Source of the DNA: Bicyclus anynana
Lineage: Eukaryota > Arthropoda > Insecta > Lepidoptera > Nymphalidae
NCBI RefSeq assembly: GCF_947172395.1
Contig: NC_069087.1
Span: 16,064,889-16,128,888, forward strand
Length of the DNA stretch: 64,000 bases
Direction of reading: 5' to 3'
Of the stretch, positions 10,062-22,301 are shown piece after piece. The stretch's first letter is position 1, and the number at the start of each line of letters is the position of its first letter. The notes beneath the pieces are model-generated. The model did no database searches. It saw only the letters and a program-made list of their open reading frames with translations, and was not told the DNA's origin. Made by a program: the position numbers and the translations under genes.

Positions 10062-13000
10062 GACTACTTCTTAAATAATAATATGAACTTATTTGCCATG
10101 TAAATAAGGACTTAAGGACTTCTTGGTCATTAAAGTTTCTTGTTCACAATAAATGGTGATTACATTAACAACTTCTGCCAATACGTTTTTATTGGCTAGA
10201 TATAATTGATCCGCAGGTGACACTGGAATCCCATCTCTATTAGTTCCTTGCATACTTTTATGAGCTTTCTTGGTATCCTCTCTGAGGCAATTCTCTTTTT
10301 CATAACTAATAAATGGCACCTATGTCACTAACGATAGGGTTTATGGGTAATAAAATGGTTTTTTGCTGATGACATCTTGTGTGGTTCAGGTCTAAGTTAT
10401 GAGTAATTAATTATTCATTTATATAATAATAATAATAATAGTATAACCTGTACAAAAATGATGGTTTCGTTGGAACACTCAATATAATGAAACTAAGAAA
10501 TTATTCAATTGTATTAAATGCTAAAAACAATACACAAGAAATATTAATCGCATTTGTAATAACTAAATAATATGTGTTTTGTTTTAAAGTAATATTATAT
10601 ACAATATAGTGTACAATGTAATTTATTTATAACGATGAATTCATCTTTTAGGGACATTGGTCCACATTTCTTATTAAAATATTATGTAAATAACTTTTAC
10701 ATTTCAGTATTCACTGAAGCTAAACATCATAACCAGTATTTTCGGTCCAACTGTTAAATTCGTTAAGAAATAAAGTAAATGAATAAAACATCGTAGTTAT
10801 CTTGTCTGTTGACTAAATTGTTATAATATCTACTATAAGTTTCATATAGATTGCTGTTAATTCCATGTGCCTATACTTACTATCAACTGCGGACGGCATC
10901 GTCCGACGGAAATTAAATCGACACGCCCTCATTTCTTGCCAACACTGCATCCACTATACTTTGCCTATTTACAGTGTATTTCATTTAATCCAAATTGTCC
11001 ATCCCATTTCAATTACGAACTTTTTGTTTTGATATTAATTCATCATAAAAATCAGATTCCAATCTTATAGCTACTGTTATTAATGTATATCCTATCGAGA
11101 TACAGTTAGGTGCTTACTTGATTAACTTTGAAATTAATGGCTTATTGTTTTTATTCACTTTCTTGCGAAACTTTTCTTTATCTCACCTACCCGTTTCTCT
11201 GAACTTTATCCACATATTGTTTGTATGAGACAAAGGATTTCTCAGACTGTTTCCTCACACAATTCTTTACGAGATTTATTTAACGACGTGTGAAGTGAAC
11301 GCTATAATTATTGAGTTTATTATTTTTATTCGCCATTGTTTTATATCTAAACAATATGCAGCTAGATATCTTCCAGTGGTAAAGAAGGAAAAATTGACTT
11401 GAAAGCAACGACTAACGGGTCAACAGGATTAAGAAAATCCTTATAATACCTACTTAGCACAGAACAGCTGCTATTGGTAGGGTTATTCGCTTTTGAATTT
11501 TGTTGAGATAATTTTTTTGGAATTTATAATGCATAATTGCAAAATCATACCAAGAAATACGATGGTAATTTCCATTTCCTTTCAAGATAAGCTATGTTCT
11601 TTAAACTGCGTCAATTTATAACTAACTACAGTTAGGCCTTAGTTTATTTCCATCGTATAAAAACATGAAAAAAACATATGCTACCGGTGTAGGGGAAAGC
11701 TTGCTAGTTTAATAACATTGATGTAATGTTTCCTGTACCTTTAGTTCTTACTTACCTTTAGGTATATTATGTGTTTCGACATTGCGTCTTGTTTGTGCGA
11801 TTGCAGTGATTATGCAAGGCATCTCTCGCCATTCTTTTTGATTGAAGTCATTATCATGCAATTTAAGCTACAGTTTCTCGAATGCTGACTGATTAATGAT
11901 TGTAATATTAATCGTTGAATGGGTTAAGTTGCCATAAGAATTAATGAATTACATACTAATAGTGTTCGTATAATAAAATTTGTGTAACGTTCGCTTTTCT
12001 GTCTAAATTAGCTGATTGATCAACGATTTTGCAGCTAAATTAAATTTTTTCGTTAAAATTATTGGAAACATCGATTTACAAAAAAATTGCGATGCGGCAA
12101 AATTACATCATATTTCTGTTAATTTATGTAATTAATACCTACTGAATTCTGCATTTTTTGATTACCTCAAAATGCAAAGTCGAATGTTTTTAAGTAGATC
12201 ATCTCGCTCTCGATAATTGTTGGGTTGATTGAAACCCAGCGCTCGTTTGGGTTCTAGCGTCAGCTAATGCTTCAGAATGCCAAATTACATTCAACCTTGC
12301 TATAACTGCATTACTGAAATTGTACATTTGTGAGGTTTGTACTTGCCTTTCTCTGTACTATCGGAAAGTATTAAATTCCTAATCTACCACAGACCTGTAA
12401 ATTAATAACATCTGAAAGAGAAATCGCACGTTTATTAGATTTTGCCATTAGGGTAGGAATGTTGTAAGTCTTGTTTGATATCGCTGATGAAGTATGTAGA
12501 TGTAAACTAGATTCCCATCATAGTATTGAAGGTTTGCAAATATCGCAAAGAAAATCTAACTCTAGTTATGATGATACTAAGGATGATAGAGATGATACAC
12601 GTTATATTGGCACTTAATAAGTGATATTAATTCACACTTAAGCTTTGCTTGATTTTGAATGGTGAATTGATACATTATTGCTGTATCTGTATTATCAGAA
12701 AAGTTTTTTTCATAGAAGGAAGATTGTACAAAACATAAATCCTTTTTTCTGGTTTCCTATGCGACGTCACTTGTCCGATTTTTTTCACTCAATAGGTCTA
12801 TGCTTTTTCATAAGCAACTGTGCCTCTGTATTTAGAAGTGGATTTTTGAGACTTTAAAGAGGAAATAGATAATCCATATTATTACGTGTATGTAGAATTT
12901 GTCAGTACCTACTGAACATTTGCAATGTTACGCAGAGGGCTGATGTAATCTGAGTGGCGGAAGCCCATTACCATTACACTCGTATCTACAAACAGTATGT

Positions 13001-15229
13001 ACCTAATATGATCCCTTCTGAGCGCAATAACTAAAAAGATTAAATTCTACTGTTTATTGGAACAATGCATATCTAATATTTAAATAGTTATTGAGGAATT
13101 TAAGTAGACATAATAGTATAACTTGTCTAAAGTGACTATTAAATTAAGAGCAATTAATAGTAGGGTACTAGGTTATAAAATTGAAAAGATCTTTACTATA
13201 TATTTTCACTAGAGAGATTTAGATTGAAGTTTTATATTGATATTTCGGCGTTAACTGGTGAGTCATTTGAAATTATTTTGATATATTTTGATACTAATGC
13301 ATGGTATTGTTGTATTTGTTGTACGGAATGCAAAGAAAGTTTGTTCCCTTGCATTTCTTATTAGATTGGGTTGGTCAGTGAAGTTTCCTCTTTCACCAAA
13401 CATGAAAGAAACGTTGGGAACACTTCCCACGGCGCACGTCATACTAAGAAACATGGCCGGAGGGACCCCGCTGATTCGATTGACTGTTACGAGATACTAA
13501 TTGCATTTCGACTTCGTTAAGATTTCTTATCTAAAAAACCGATTTTCTTTCCTTTTTATTGGAATGCTTTTGTCTTACATTTCCAATAAATACCTCCGAC
13601 AGATACTGATTGAATTAAAGATCGTGTAAGGATCCATTATACTTAGTCATTTTAGGTTTTGTCGCTTTAGTACCCACTGTGTTAATTGTTACAGATTTTT
13701 AAAATTGCTTTAGCATTGTATTCAACTAAACATGGCCGTCTACATCCTGTTCGTGAGGCACTAAATCACTGTCGTTTAGTTTTCTTTTAACCGATTTTTA
13801 AAATGGAATTTATTTACATGTATTGAGTATAAAAGAAGTATCTTCTTACTCATTCATTCCACATCTTATCATAGTGTAACACAGCACAATGAATTTGCAG
13901 CATCGCGACTATCCCATGTTCGGTTTATTCGGTATGGTTAAAGCTACTGAAAAAAAACTGACATCAACCGCGTGACAAGTAGCTACGGTATCCAAACCAT
14001 TATCGTTATTGTATATCTGTAGTATTGTTTCGTCGAAAACACAGAGAGGAAGCGATAAATAATGTTCGAAGTTTATAAGATCGGCCGATCTGCGTCCGCA
14101 CAGCGTCATACGTACCCTCGTTATTCGTTAAGGTTGTTTATATTTGTAACGAAGCCGGCCACTTCGGCTCCTCTGTTCTACTGATATATTGCACATACAT
14201 AAGTGTAAACACGTTTACAATGAATACAATCGGTTATGCGATTTAGCTCTTTAGCATGTCTATGATCTCTCCTCCTTAATACTCGTATAGAGCTCGTACT
14301 CGTTCTTTTGGTGTAATTACCGTACCAGATGTGATCGAATCTTTCTTTTCATGTCTTTCGTGCATATGAGGTTGTATAGAACAGTGTTTTTTCGCGTTTT
14401 TATTCTCGAAATTCCTTTTATTTTTTAATTTTCTTTTCTTTTCATGTAGGTTCAACAAATAAAATTATATTTAGCTGGACCCGTGCCAGACATAAAAATA
14501 GAACATTCACGTAAATACAATCTAAAATTCATTGTTCATCAATAAAATTTTCATTGGTTTTCAATGCCCGATTTCAGATCTTATTTGTATCAAATATTAT
14601 GTTTAAAAAGTCTCTTGATATTAAGTAATTTGTTAATTTCGCGAGTAGTTTCCATTTTGTATAATAAGAACTGTTTTGTTTATTTTTTATTGTAGATTAT
14701 TTGTTAATAATTATTTTGCTATATTTTATTGTTTCTATAACTAGCTATTTCGACCGTGAGACCCAAAAATAAAAATCAAAAGGAACACAAAAACAATAAA
14801 TAACCTAAGTACACTTAATTTTTATTGCCCGAGTAACAATTCACCTTTCCGACTTTGAGCATTTAAATTTTTACAACGGACAAACAGACGGAAGTTGTAG
14901 TCGGAACAAAGGTTCCGTTGACTTTTTAAGCTTATTAATTTTTGTCCCTTCCGGATCAGCCCCTAAACTGGGGTGGGATTCATTCATGCGAAAACGGAAG
15001 TAACATACGCCCGCCATAGCGTCCCGTAATTGGTGGCACGAGCTTGCATTTCCGGTTTTAAGAGGTACTAAGAATAGGCCAAAATGTTTTCTTTCAACGA
15101 TTGTGTTTGTTAATTTATAAACAAAGATAACTTCTCTGAAGTTAGTAAGTAAGATCTATAAATATGTATAATAAAGGCTAAGTAATACAGAGTACTTAAT
15201 AGACTTTGAACGATAGGATCCTATGACGA
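10062..15229. other. Intron 1 sequence without recognised features
   Basis: AT-rich, apparently mostly unique DNA. A short (TAA)n tract lies at about 10424-10440. A segment near 10898-10960 resembles 9620-9672. The open frames here are short and have no recognisable domain. Confidence 0.5.
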
Positions 15230-15445
15230 GTAAAAGGTCGTTTTAGTTAGAATGTTAACATTGCAGATGAAAGGACACAAGTGGTAAGGAAGACCAAAGA
15301 AGAGATGGCTTGAGTGTGTGAATGAGGATATGTATGTGAAAGGAGTAGATGATAAGTTGACGAATGATAGAAGCTAGTGGAAGAGATTGACATATTTTGC
15401 CAACCGTACTGAAGTGGGATAAGGTCTAGAATAATAAGATGATAG
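15230..15445 (+). mobile_element. RTE-like RT tail remnant
   Basis: The + strand reads GRPKKRWLECVNEDMYVKGV, then DDKLTNDRS-stop-WKRLTYFANRTEVG. This is the typical C-terminal tail (GRPK.RW ... W..LT..ADPT..WDKG) of RTE-type ORFs. In-frame stops show it is dead. It abuts a SINE at 15481. Confidence 0.75.
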
Positions 15446-15480
15446 GAGTCTCCATCGATACATGGTTCCTAAAGCGTAGA

Positions 15481-15745
15481 CATTATCAACCCATATTCGG
15501 TTCACTGCTGAGCTCGAGTCTCTCTCAGAATGAGAGGGGTTAGGCCAATAAGTCCACCACGCTGGCCCAATGCGGATTGGCAGATTTCACACACGCAGAG
15601 AATTAAGAAAATTCTCTGATATGCAGGTTTCCTCACCATGTTTATCCTTCGCCGTTTTGAGACACGTGATATTTAATTTCTTAAAATGCACTACACCTTC
15701 CGGAATCGGGGGCAGAGGGTATATCCACTGGGCTATCACGGCTCC
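15481..15745 (-). mobile_element. SINE family A, internal deletion in head
   Basis: Same body as 4353-4668 (AACCCATATTCGG, TCAGAATGAGAGGGGTTAGG, TTGGCAGATTTCACACACGC). Between TTAAAATGCAC and GGCAGAGG the B-box region is shortened; the GATAGCCCAGTGGATA A-box end is kept. Confidence 0.85.
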
Positions 15746-16319
15746 CACTCACGGCACGGGTAGATGATTACAGATACTTTATTTTTGGCCACAACATACG
15801 AAGTACCAAAGTAAGGCTTAATAGCCGTCCCAATAAGACGTGTCCTTTGCTCATGAGAGCGTGACACGCACACTGAATACAAGTGCACTTGCGTTTGCAT
15901 GCTTGTGTTCCCAATGAGCCGTGTCCTAAACGATGAATGGGCCAACGGAGCCAAGGGCGTTTGATTATGCAATAAGCAATTTGTGATACCAAATGAAATT
16001 CGTATTGCCGTATCTAAAATTGGTACTCACTTAAAACGGTGGAACGCTGGCAGCGTTCGCCAAATATACACGATGATCAACTTGAAGATATTATATTTAT
16101 AGAACATTTTATAGCAGGAAATCTATGTTGCTTTAAAAACGATAACGTTAAAAATTTAAAACAGGAAAAAGATAAATCTGGTAATGACCATTTTGTTGGT
16201 ATTGAACGCCGCTTTAATTTAAGTCTCGCCTCCAATAAAAGTGTATAGGACAAAATTTGCCGTGGGCGCTGTAAATTTTCCCAAGATAATCCCGCACATA
16301 AAAAGATTAAAGAAGGGTG

Positions 16320-16540
16320 GAGGTGCTAATGCATGTGTGTACGCACATCCGGTCCATCGGTGTCCGTTAATTGGTCCGCGTAAAAGGGATATCGTGTAGT
16401 CGCCCCCTCGGCCCTTCTCGACTTCCTCTCGACACCGACAGCTCGGGATCACAACGACTTGAGGACACTTTGGACAAAATACTCCTTAAAAGGCGCTCCA
16501 ATCGCCAATTAAATGCGGACGTACTGCCGCCCGCTGAGTT
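16320..16540. promoter_or_regulatory. GC-elevated island in intron 1
   Basis: Local GC is raised (GCCCCCTCGGCCCTTCTCG region, CGGACGTACTGCCGCCCGC at about 16516-16534). No domain is recognisable in any frame. It is a possible conserved regulatory element, judged by composition only. Confidence 0.25.
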
Positions 16541-17017
16541 TCTCTTTGATCTTTATTTACGATTATTATTCTTCGTTATATGTATATTCAACATTAATTT
16601 TATCAAATTATCGGAAAAGTGTAATTCGTTCCGATTTTGGTATCGGTATTTCTTTTTGTTGTCACGCTAATTTCGATCAATTTACAGCCGGATATGTGAT
16701 GTTATTTGGCTTGCTCCGTACAAATGATTTCGAGCGTCATTTATTTCATGAATGCCGGGTTTTTGCTTCATGTCATTTATTTCTCTCCAGGACCACATCC
16801 TAATACATATTGTTTAACTTTAATGAATGGCCTTCCCACGATTCTTTGTAATTTCATGAACGAAATCATTCACCGTGGCGCCCGGTTTTACTTCTTTGCT
16901 TTGAATCACAATCTCGACTTCATGTTCCCATGACGAGGTTTTGGACTGTGACTGTACTTTGACTTAACTTATTCATACTTATGATCAGTGTACCGTGATC
17001 TCGCTAACTGCGTAGCT

Positions 17018-17026
17018 GCCGTCGTC

Positions 17027-17030
<4 letters not shown>
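17018..17030. repeat. Target-site duplication, left copy
   Basis: GCCGTCGTCATCC directly precedes the T31 tract; the same 13 bases recur at 22815-22827 beyond the other end of the retrotransposon. Confidence 0.9.
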
Positions 17031-17061
<31 letters not shown>

Positions 17062-17366
17062 CGGGGGGGAAATCTCTTTGTGAGATACCCGACTTATTGG
17101 GGACAAGACGGGTTATGTGGGACTTACCACTAAAACCCCCTCGGTGGCCACCCTCAGTGCATATTGGGATGCTCCGGGATCTCTTTTGAACTCGCCGGTG
17201 CATCCGTTGCACTACGCCTCTAGTGCTCGTCTAAGAGTATATATATATTTTATGATGTCATACCACGCATAGCAGCTTGTGCCACTCTAAGCTGCTATCT
17301 TCCAGTGTCCGCGGATTATGAGCAGCCAAAGCCCCCACTCTGGCCGCTTGCGACTCTGACTTCGTA

Positions 17367-20300
17367 CTAATACTGGACGGACCGTCCTGGGACGGTCCCC
17401 CGCTGCCGTCTTCGACCTGGATCAGCTCGTTCTCGGCTCCGTTCAGCAGCCTCCTTCTTCTGCATTACAGTTTCGCAGAAGGAAACCACTGTCTTCCATG
17501 CCTCTTTAGAAACCAGCATAGCCGCTATCAGAGCTGGCGGAGAGAGGTCCCTTCCAACGCAGCTCATCAGGACTTGACGTTCCGGATTCCAAGCCGGACA
17601 ATACTCTAGAGTATGTTGCACCGTGTCCCGGCTCTCGTCACAGTGGTAGCACCGGGGCAGCGTTTCGCGGCCGATTCGATATAGGTACTCTCCGAAACAG
17701 CCATGCCCGGTGAGTATTTGCGTCAAGCGAAAGCTAACACTGCCGCTCTTTCTTTCTAGCCAGGCTCCGAATGATGGCAGAACAGCCCCAACAACGCGCT
17801 GTCTTGCGTTTCTCTCTTGTGCAAGACGCATTTTCCACGCAGTAATAACATCTTGTTGTAGCTGCTGCGTAGATATTTGCGTCTCTGTTTGCTCCCCCGA
17901 GCGAATCTGGTCATATTTTTTTGCATCAATTTCTGCGATTATGTCAAAGGGAGGTAAACGAGCTAGAATGGTAGACGCTTCGAAGGATATCGTGCGGTAC
18001 CCTCGCGCGATCCTAATAGCGATTTTGCGCTGGACGCTGTTAAGCTTTTTTCTTAAGCGCTGGACGCCAGAGAGTCTCTTTGACCATATTGGTGCCCCAT
18101 ACAGAGCTATTGATCTCACAACTCCCGCATACAGGCGTCGGACCTCCTCCCGCGGTCCACCGAGATTAGGCAGTAGACCGTGCATTGCACCTACAACCTT
18201 TTGAATCCGGGGCACCAGCCGATCGAAGTGTTCTTCAAATCCCCAACGTCCATCCAATATTAGACCCAAGTATTTGAGATGCTTACCCACTTGGACGTCG
18301 GCGCTGCCAACTCGAATCGTAGAACAGGGTGGCTCCAATCGCCTTGGAAGCTTATGAAACCACATTGCTTCGGTTTTCTGTGGCGCTACCCTGAGCCCTA
18401 ACTCATTAATTTTATTTATGACAATTTCAATTCCGATCTCTGCGATTTTTGAGACTTCCTCAAAGGTAGTTCCTTCCGTTAGCACAACAGTGTCGTCCGC
18501 ATAACAGATTAAATGGACTCCAGCAGGCAGGGTAATACGAAGAACTGCGTCGTATGCCAAGTTCCACAACAGTGGTCCTAACACCGAACCCTGTGGGACT
18601 CCGCAACTAACCTCCCTTATATGTGTAAGACCATCTCGTCCGGGGTATTGGATGGACCTGTCACTCAGGTACGACCCGATTATGTCGCGCAGGTACGAAG
18701 GCACATTGTGTTCAGCTAATCCATCTCTGATAGCTTTCCAAGGCAGGGAATTGAAGGCATTCACAATGTCCAAGCTTACCGCTAATACTACTCTGCCACG
18801 GGCGATAGCCCGTAGCGATATACTGCGAACTTGGAGTACCGCATCAATTGTTGATCGGCCCTTCCGGAAACCGAATTGGCTTTCAGACAAGTCGGGGCCC
18901 ACATGAGATAGATGATCGCTTAGGCGCCTGGAGATGATCCGCTCGAATAAATTTACCTGCTTCATCCAATAAGCATATAGGTCGGTACGCTGTTGGGGAA
19001 TCTGGTGCTCTACCTTCTTTCTTCAGTAGGACCAACCTTGCTTCCTTCCAACAGGCTGGAAATACGCTTGAGCGAAGGCAATTGTTAAAAAGGAGCCTCA
19101 TTCGACAACCTAATGCTTCTAGGGCAAACACCCATGCGCGACCCGGTATACCGTCGGGTCCAGGAGCAGTGTTCCGGCTTGCAAGTCTTTTAACTGCAGC
19201 CTTCAATTCTTCCTCGGAGACCTCTAGCTCATCGGACATGTTGGAATGGCCTTGAGTTAAATCTGTGCACATGGACACGTTGTTGTCAACACTAGGAAAG
19301 AGTGTCTCTACTACTCTGACTAACAAGTCCGGGTCCATAGTTTCAGTTAAAGGAGGGACCCGTGGCCTAAGTTTTCCTAATACGATTTTGTACGGGCGCC
19401 CCCATGGGTCTTTATCGAGTCCGGCCATGAGCTCTTTCCAGCTTTGCGCTTTGGCATTCTTTATTGCTAACTGGAGCGCTACTGTGTTCTGTCGATATAT
19501 GACGTAAGCCCTAGCTATTTCATCCGCAGTTGCTCTCCGTCTTCTCCTGGCCCTGGTGTACTGGCGTCTGGATCTAAGACATTGTAGACGCACACGCGCA
19601 ATATCTTCAGACCACCAGTACGCCGCTTTTCTTCTATTAGGTCCTGTTCGTGGCATTGATGTATCACAAATCGATGTCATGGTTGATCGGAACCAAACAG
19701 CTTCTTCTTCTGGATTCGATGCATAATTTTGTGTCTCTGGCCATGCCACGACGTTAGCAGCAGCAACCAGTAAGTCGCGATCCAGTCTCCTCACTGACCA
19801 GCGTTTCGCGGGATTCCTATTTAAGCGATCTGATGATGGCGATAGTTGCTGTGTCACCTGGAAGATAATATAGCGGTGATCCGAAAGTGTGACCACCTCT
19901 TCTGCGACACGCCATCTCGATATCAGGTGTGATGCAGTTGTAGTTGCCCATGTGAGATCTACTATTGATTCTCCTTGCCACCGTACGCAGGTGGGAATAG
20001 AACCTTGATTTAGCAACAGAAGGTCTAGTTCGGCTGCCCATTCCTGAATAATATCTCCCCTGCGGTCATCCTTTTTATCTCCCCATGTCTTTGAACGGGC
20101 GTTAAAGTCGCCCAGAACGATTACGGGTCTAGGTAAGCATCTGCGAACACAGGCTGCCAATTCGTCTAAGTACGATTCATAGGCGTCAAGTCCAGAGTTG
20201 GGAGAAATGTAGCAGCCAATCACTGCTACACGACCCCATTCCACTGCGACATATCCTGAACCTCTTTCCAATGTTGAGCAAGGAGGATCTCCTTGTACTC

Positions 20301-20514
20301 CTCTCCAGTAAATGGCAACGGAATCGTCCACAGAACCAAACCAGCGGGGATGGTTAGGTACTTTATAAGGTTCCGCTACTACTGCAAGTGCAACCGACCA
20401 CTCCGCGAGGCAGTGATGTAGCAGATCTTGCGCTGCGATGCAGTGATTCAGGTTGCCTTGGAGTACCCTTACCTGGTTGAATTTTGCGTTGTTTTGGCCT
20501 TCTCTGTCGGCTGA
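17367..20514 (-). pseudogene. R1-like ORF2: endonuclease-reverse transcriptase, one frameshift
   Basis: Encodes target-primed reverse transcription machinery. The frame opens at 20514, overlapping ORF1 by about 43 nt, and no ATG is seen in the first stretch. The APE-type endonuclease shows VLQGNLNHC, LGDFNARSKTWGD, VDLTWATTT and LSDHRYI. The RT shows NTAPGPDGIPG, AYRPICLL, DIVNAFNSL, GVPQGSVLGPLLWN and the catalytic CYADDTVVL. The C-terminus carries a CYHCDESRDTVQHTLEYC zinc motif. The upstream frame (to 18883) and the downstream frame (18965-17367) overlap at the RT entry, where one extra T in an AAATTTATT context near 18950 breaks the protein after LLDEAGK. Apart from this the roughly 1,030-residue ORF is open, so the lesion looks recent. 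There is no RNase H domain. Confidence 0.92.
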
Positions 20515-22301
20515 TTAGCTGACTGTGCTGTTTTATTACCCGTCTGTCTCGGTCCAGATGAGACGTTGCTACCTTTGTTTATGGTTTTCACGTTTTGCAA
20601 TCCCCCGCATTTGCTACTCCCTAGCCTGTGATCTGCTGGTCGACCAGAGTCCGCACAAATGGCGCATCTTGGCACTCGCGCTTCGCAATCGCGGGCCTTG
20701 TGCCCAGTAACCCCGCAACTATAGCAGCACCTGCTCCTATCCACCGAGGTTTGGCACTGCTTCTGAACGTGGCCAAATTCTAGATATCGGAAACACTGTA
20801 ATTGCCTACTCGGCAAAACTCGCACTCTCGCTCTAACCCACCCAACAGTAACGTACTTTTGTTCAGCTAGTTTACGAACCACTGTGATTGGACAACGAAC
20901 CCAGACCGTGCCCATTCGGGACATGTTAAGGCGTATCTCTCCCACCTTTACATCCTCCTGAGAACATTTTCCTGACTCAACAATTGCTGCGACTATATCC
21001 TGCTTGGTGATGGATTCGTCTAGGTCCATTACTCTTATCTCTCCTGTTTTAACGGGGCGAGCGATATGTACTCCCTTATCTTTCAGAACTTCACGTAGAC
21101 GTTCTGCTAAGACGTCTGCGTTTTTGGCACTATCTGGGCCTGAAACTTCTAAAACTAGGCCTCCAGTTATCGCCTTCTTTTGACGGACTTGTAATATTCC
21201 GCAGTCTGCTAGGTTGATACGCTGTTTGGCTATTGCCATCGCAGTGGCGTAGTTGACGGTTGTGTCATCTGTCAATGTAATAGTTACTGCTGCTGTCTTA
21301 GGTGCGACTGGTAGTTTTTTCTCCTTTAGGTTGCGACTATTGGAGGTGGCTTGATCCGCTCTACCATCAGTAGCACTCTTTTTAGACAAAGGAGTTTTCC
21401 CCTTCTTACGTCCCACGACCCTGCTCCAGTTAGCTGTATCTGGCGGCTCCGACTCGGAGCATTCCACCAGTGTCACCGTTTCTTCGATTGTGTCTGGTTG
21501 GATTTGTTGAACGCTGGTTTCTTTGATTTTTTCCTTAATCTTCATTCTTTTCTTGCCTTTTGGCTGAGATTTCTCTGTCAGCGGAATCTTCGACTCTAGT
21601 GCCGCTGACTTTTTATGAAAAATCTCAGCTCTAAGCTCAGCCAGTTTTTGCTCCATAACTGCAGTGATGCGTCGCACTAGTGGATCATCATCCTCCTTTA
21701 GATCGGTCTGTCGGGCCACCCCTTCCATTTGATTACTTCTGGTCATTTCTAGGGTAACTCTTGTTAGTTCCGATTTAAGGTTTTTAAGCTCTGATCGGAG
21801 TTCCCTGTTCTCCTTTTGAAGATTCTCTATATCTAAGGAAGTACTTTTCAATGCCAGCTCTGATGCTGCTGCTATTGCTGATCGAGTTGCCAATCGTACA
21901 GACTGCGCATTCGATCCCCTCATGTTACGGGAACTGCCAATAACTTTTTCAATAGTTGTCATGGACTCGGCAATTCGAGCTTCTATGTCGGCAGAAGTGC
22001 AGTTTTTTAATTCCCGCTGGATGTCCTCTACTGTAGGTATGTCTTCTTTATTTTTTGTAGCCAGTATCGTTTCAAATGGATTCGGAATGTCCATTTTGTC
22101 AACAGCCGGCTTTTTAGCCTTTCCTGGTCTGCAGATATAAGGCTGCCGTCTTTTTCTAGTTCTGACTCCTGAAGCTGTCGAGCAGTCTGAAATATCTGCC
22201 TCGCTTTCCTTCCCTGTTGGGCGTGCGAACACGCGTGTCTCCTCTTCGTCTGGCGGGCCTTCTAACCCTTTCATATTATTATTGTTAGAATTGTTCTCCA
22301 T
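20469..22301 (-). CDS. R1-like ORF1, Gag-like RNA-binding protein (610 aa)
   Basis: A nucleic-acid-binding protein that would coat the element's RNA. It is intact from ATG to TAA. The N-terminal half is charged, with a coiled-coil-like stretch (about 155-195: LQKENRELRSELKNLKSEL) and a lysine-rich part. The C-terminal part holds three zinc knuckles: about 503-516 CFRYLEFGHVQKQC, 526-539 CYSCGVTGHKARDC and 546-565 CAICADSGRPADHRLGSSKC. In the first knuckle the second cysteine is tyrosine (TAT, one transition from TGT), so it probably cannot bind zinc. The stop overlaps the start of the ORF2 frame, so ORF2 would need reinitiation, a non-AUG start or a -1 shift. The insertion is a retrotransposon gene, not a host gene. 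Confidence 0.92.
   Translation of the reverse strand: MENNSNNNNMKGLEGPPDEEETRVFARPTGKESEADISDCSTASGVRTRKRRQPYICRPGKAKKPAVDKMDIPNPFETILATKNKEDIPTVEDIQRELKNCTSADIEARIAESMTTIEKVIGSSRNMRGSNAQSVRLATRSAIAAASELALKSTSLDIENLQKENRELRSELKNLKSELTRVTLEMTRSNQMEGVARQTDLKEDDDPLVRRITAVMEQKLAELRAEIFHKKSAALESKIPLTEKSQPKGKKRMKIKEKIKETSVQQIQPDTIEETVTLVECSESEPPDTANWSRVVGRKKGKTPLSKKSATDGRADQATSNSRNLKEKKLPVAPKTAAVTITLTDDTTVNYATAMAIAKQRINLADCGILQVRQKKAITGGLVLEVSGPDSAKNADVLAERLREVLKDKGVHIARPVKTGEIRVMDLDESITKQDIVAAIVESGKCSQEDVKVGEIRLNMSRMGTVWVRCPITVVRKLAEQKYVTVGWVRARVRVLPSRQLQCFRYLEFGHVQKQCQTSVDRSRCCYSCGVTGHKARDCEARVPRCAICADSGRPADHRLGSSKCGGLQNVKTINKGSNVSSGPRQTGNKTAQSANQPTEKAKTTQNSTR

Noticed and set aside
16371..16933. 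Overlapping frames of 75-99 codons
   Set aside because: Hydrophobic, Phe/Tyr/Ile-rich products typical of translated AT-rich DNA; no homology recognised.
17710..18204. 164-codon + strand frame
   Set aside because: Antisense shadow of the retrotransposon RT gene.
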